A DNA stretch of 7,303 nucleotides from Treponema sp. (GTDB taxonomy: Bacteria; Spirochaetota; Spirochaetia; Treponematales; Breznakiellaceae), in the NCBI GenBank assembly GCA_031259345.1, contig JAIRLQ010000548.1, positions 1-7,303 on the forward strand, given 5' to 3'. This document shows, in pieces, positions 6,735-7,303 of the stretch (positions are counted from its first letter, which is position 1; the number at the start of each line of letters is the position of its first letter). The translations under genes were made by a program, and so were the position numbers. Under the pieces are notes generated by a model. It was not told where the DNA came from, searched no databases, and saw nothing but the letters and a program-made list of their open reading frames with translations.

Positions 6735-6747
6735 AACAAATATTGTT
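6735..6747. promoter_or_regulatory. Operator-like inverted repeat in the liv leader
   Basis: AACAA-ATA-TTGTT is a perfect 5-3-5 inverted repeat. It falls between the predicted -10 (6751-6756) and the SD of the binding-protein gene, about where transcription should start. That is a common position for a repressor site. Short AT-rich palindromes also arise by chance, and no regulator gene is in view. Confidence 0.3.
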
Positions 6748-6750
6748 AAA

Positions 6751-6779
6751 ATACTATCAAAATTTTAAATGTATGTCTA
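6751..6779 (-). promoter_or_regulatory. Candidate sigma-70 promoter of the liv operon
   Basis: The minus strand has TAGACA (6774-6779, five of six to the -35 consensus), a 17-nt spacer and TAGTAT (6751-6756, four of six to the -10 consensus). The leader is about 30 nt and includes a very strong AAGGAGG SD (about 6723-6729). The AT-rich block (6716-6800) contrasts sharply with GC-rich coding sequence on both sides. Confidence 0.5.
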
Positions 6780-6802
6780 TAGGTTTATGATTAAATTTTA
6801 CG

Positions 6803-7161
6803 ATGATACATTACGTGCGCGGGGAAACACCCCGCCGCAGGGCAGACAGAGCAGGGAGTGAAAGCAGGGAACGGAACGCCATCCATATCGTGAGCACCCG
6901 GACGGATAAGACAGGGCCGGTGCCGGGACAGGTACAGGCCGCGGAAAAACCGAACGAAATCACGGCGGCAGCGCAGGCTATTGCGGCCAAACACGGCGGG
7001 TATACCCTGGCGCTGGATGTATCCATCCGTTAAAGAAAATCATCGGGAAGATAGAGAACAAGCCGCACCGGGTACCGGACGCGGCCTTTCGGGAAGATAA
7101 CGCGCGGAACCGGAAAGGCCGCAGTACGGCGAACGGGCGATATTACCAAAGACAACGCTGA
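6803..7161 (+). pseudogene. ISAs1-family transposase remnant, internally deleted and frame-disrupted
   Basis: Two plus-strand pieces resemble ISAs1-family (H repeat-associated) DDE transposases. Piece one (6803-7033) reads RGETPRRRADRAGSESRERN, then AIHIVSTRTDK, GQVQAAEKPNEITA and LALDVSIR. This follows the family pattern DGKxxRxSxDRA...aiHxVSAW...GQvkxxeKSNEITaip...tIDAmGcQ. The first catalytic Asp region is altered (RGE where DGK is expected), and SAW is changed. Piece two is in a different frame (7033-7161) and reads KIENKPHRVPDAAFREDNAR, then NRKGRSTANG, matching the C-terminal 'GHWxIENxLHWvLDvxFrEDxxRxRkG..aeN' block with its catalytic Glu. The stretch between the second Asp and the IEN block, probably about a hundred residues, is missing at about 7020-7050. 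The N-terminal half is absent, and I saw no terminal inverted repeats. This is a decayed, inactive fragment. The alignment is from memory of the family. Confidence 0.7.
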
Positions 7162-7164
7162 ATC

Positions 7165-7303
7165 TGACCCAAAAGCTTTAGCTTCTGACTTAAAAGCTTT
7201 AGCTTCTGACCCAAAAGCTTTAGCTTCTGACCCAAAAGCTTTAGCTTCTGACCCAAAAGCTTTAGCTTCTGACTTAAAAGCTTTAGCTTCTGACTTAAAA
7301 GCT
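7165..7303. repeat. 21-bp tandem repeat array (minisatellite), six full units plus one partial, continuing past the window
   Basis: Each unit is TGAC, then CC or TT, then the invariant 15-base block AAAAGCTTTAGCTTC. Units start at 7165, 7186, 7207, 7228, 7249, 7270 and 7291 (the last has 13 bases before the edge). The dinucleotide order is CC, TT, CC, CC, CC, TT, TT, and no other position varies. The unit is a multiple of three, so reading frames stay in phase. One plus frame gives D-(P/L)-K-A-L-A-S heptads. Two minus frames are also open: K-L-K-L-L-(G/S)-Q, with a stop at 7143-7145, and S-E-A-K-A-F-(G/K), with a stop at 7030-7032. The plus frame has no ATG, GTG or TTG between its upstream stop (7052-7054) and the array. 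Whether any frame is translated cannot be decided here. There are no spacers, so it is not CRISPR. Confidence 0.97.

Noticed and set aside
6532..6768. Plus-strand ORF crossing the liv promoter and signal-peptide region
   Set aside because: It is a shadow frame. The minus strand here has a clear SD, signal peptide and promoter.
6791..7026. Minus-strand ORFs opposite the transposase remnant
   Set aside because: They are Cys/Pro-rich shadow translations, while the plus strand carries recognisable transposase blocks.
7165..7303. CRISPR array
   Set aside because: Units follow each other directly with no unique spacers, and the 21-bp period is entirely repeat.

Overview
This window looks like a chromosomal segment from a spirochaete. 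The best guess is a Treponema of moderate GC content, such as the termite-gut group. This rests on gene content and protein style: a branched-chain amino acid ABC transporter whose binding protein has a Gly-rich linker after a type I signal peptide, a lone regulatory EIIA, SecG, and a coiled-coil protein resembling the small stalk subunit of spirochaetal V-type ATPases. The assignment is an inference. There is no rRNA or other decisive marker.

All confident genes are on the minus strand, so transcription runs from high to low coordinates. At the upstream (right) end is a complete liv-type operon: binding protein (6715-5558), permeases livH (5494-4604) and livM (4603-3605), and ATPases livG (3612-2809) and livF (2816-2100). 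A recognisable promoter and a very strong Shine-Dalgarno (SD) sequence precede the binding protein. A long GC-rich hairpin lies between the binding-protein gene and livH. The four downstream genes abut or overlap by 8 nt and are probably translationally coupled.

Below livF a 160-nt gap with several short hairpins and a good promoter leads to a CBS-CBS-ACT protein (1939-1295), a likely small-molecule sensor. A further promoter precedes secG (1199-813), followed closely by a PtsN/fructose-type EIIA (792-319) and the start of a coiled-coil protein (296 to beyond the window).

The right-hand 500 bp (about 6800-7303) is different. It is GC-rich, holds no intact gene, and carries two plus-strand pieces of an ISAs1-family transposase separated by a deletion. 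These are followed directly by a 21-bp tandem repeat array (six full units and one partial) that runs off the window. The units differ only by a CC/TT dinucleotide switch.

Functionally the window couples amino acid import (liv), a probable metabolite sensor, and basic envelope and energy functions (SecG, EIIA, possible V-ATPase stalk). I found no convincing undescribed multi-gene system. The parts most worth a second look are the minisatellite, the intercistronic hairpin, and the pairing of a CBS-ACT protein with the liv operon.
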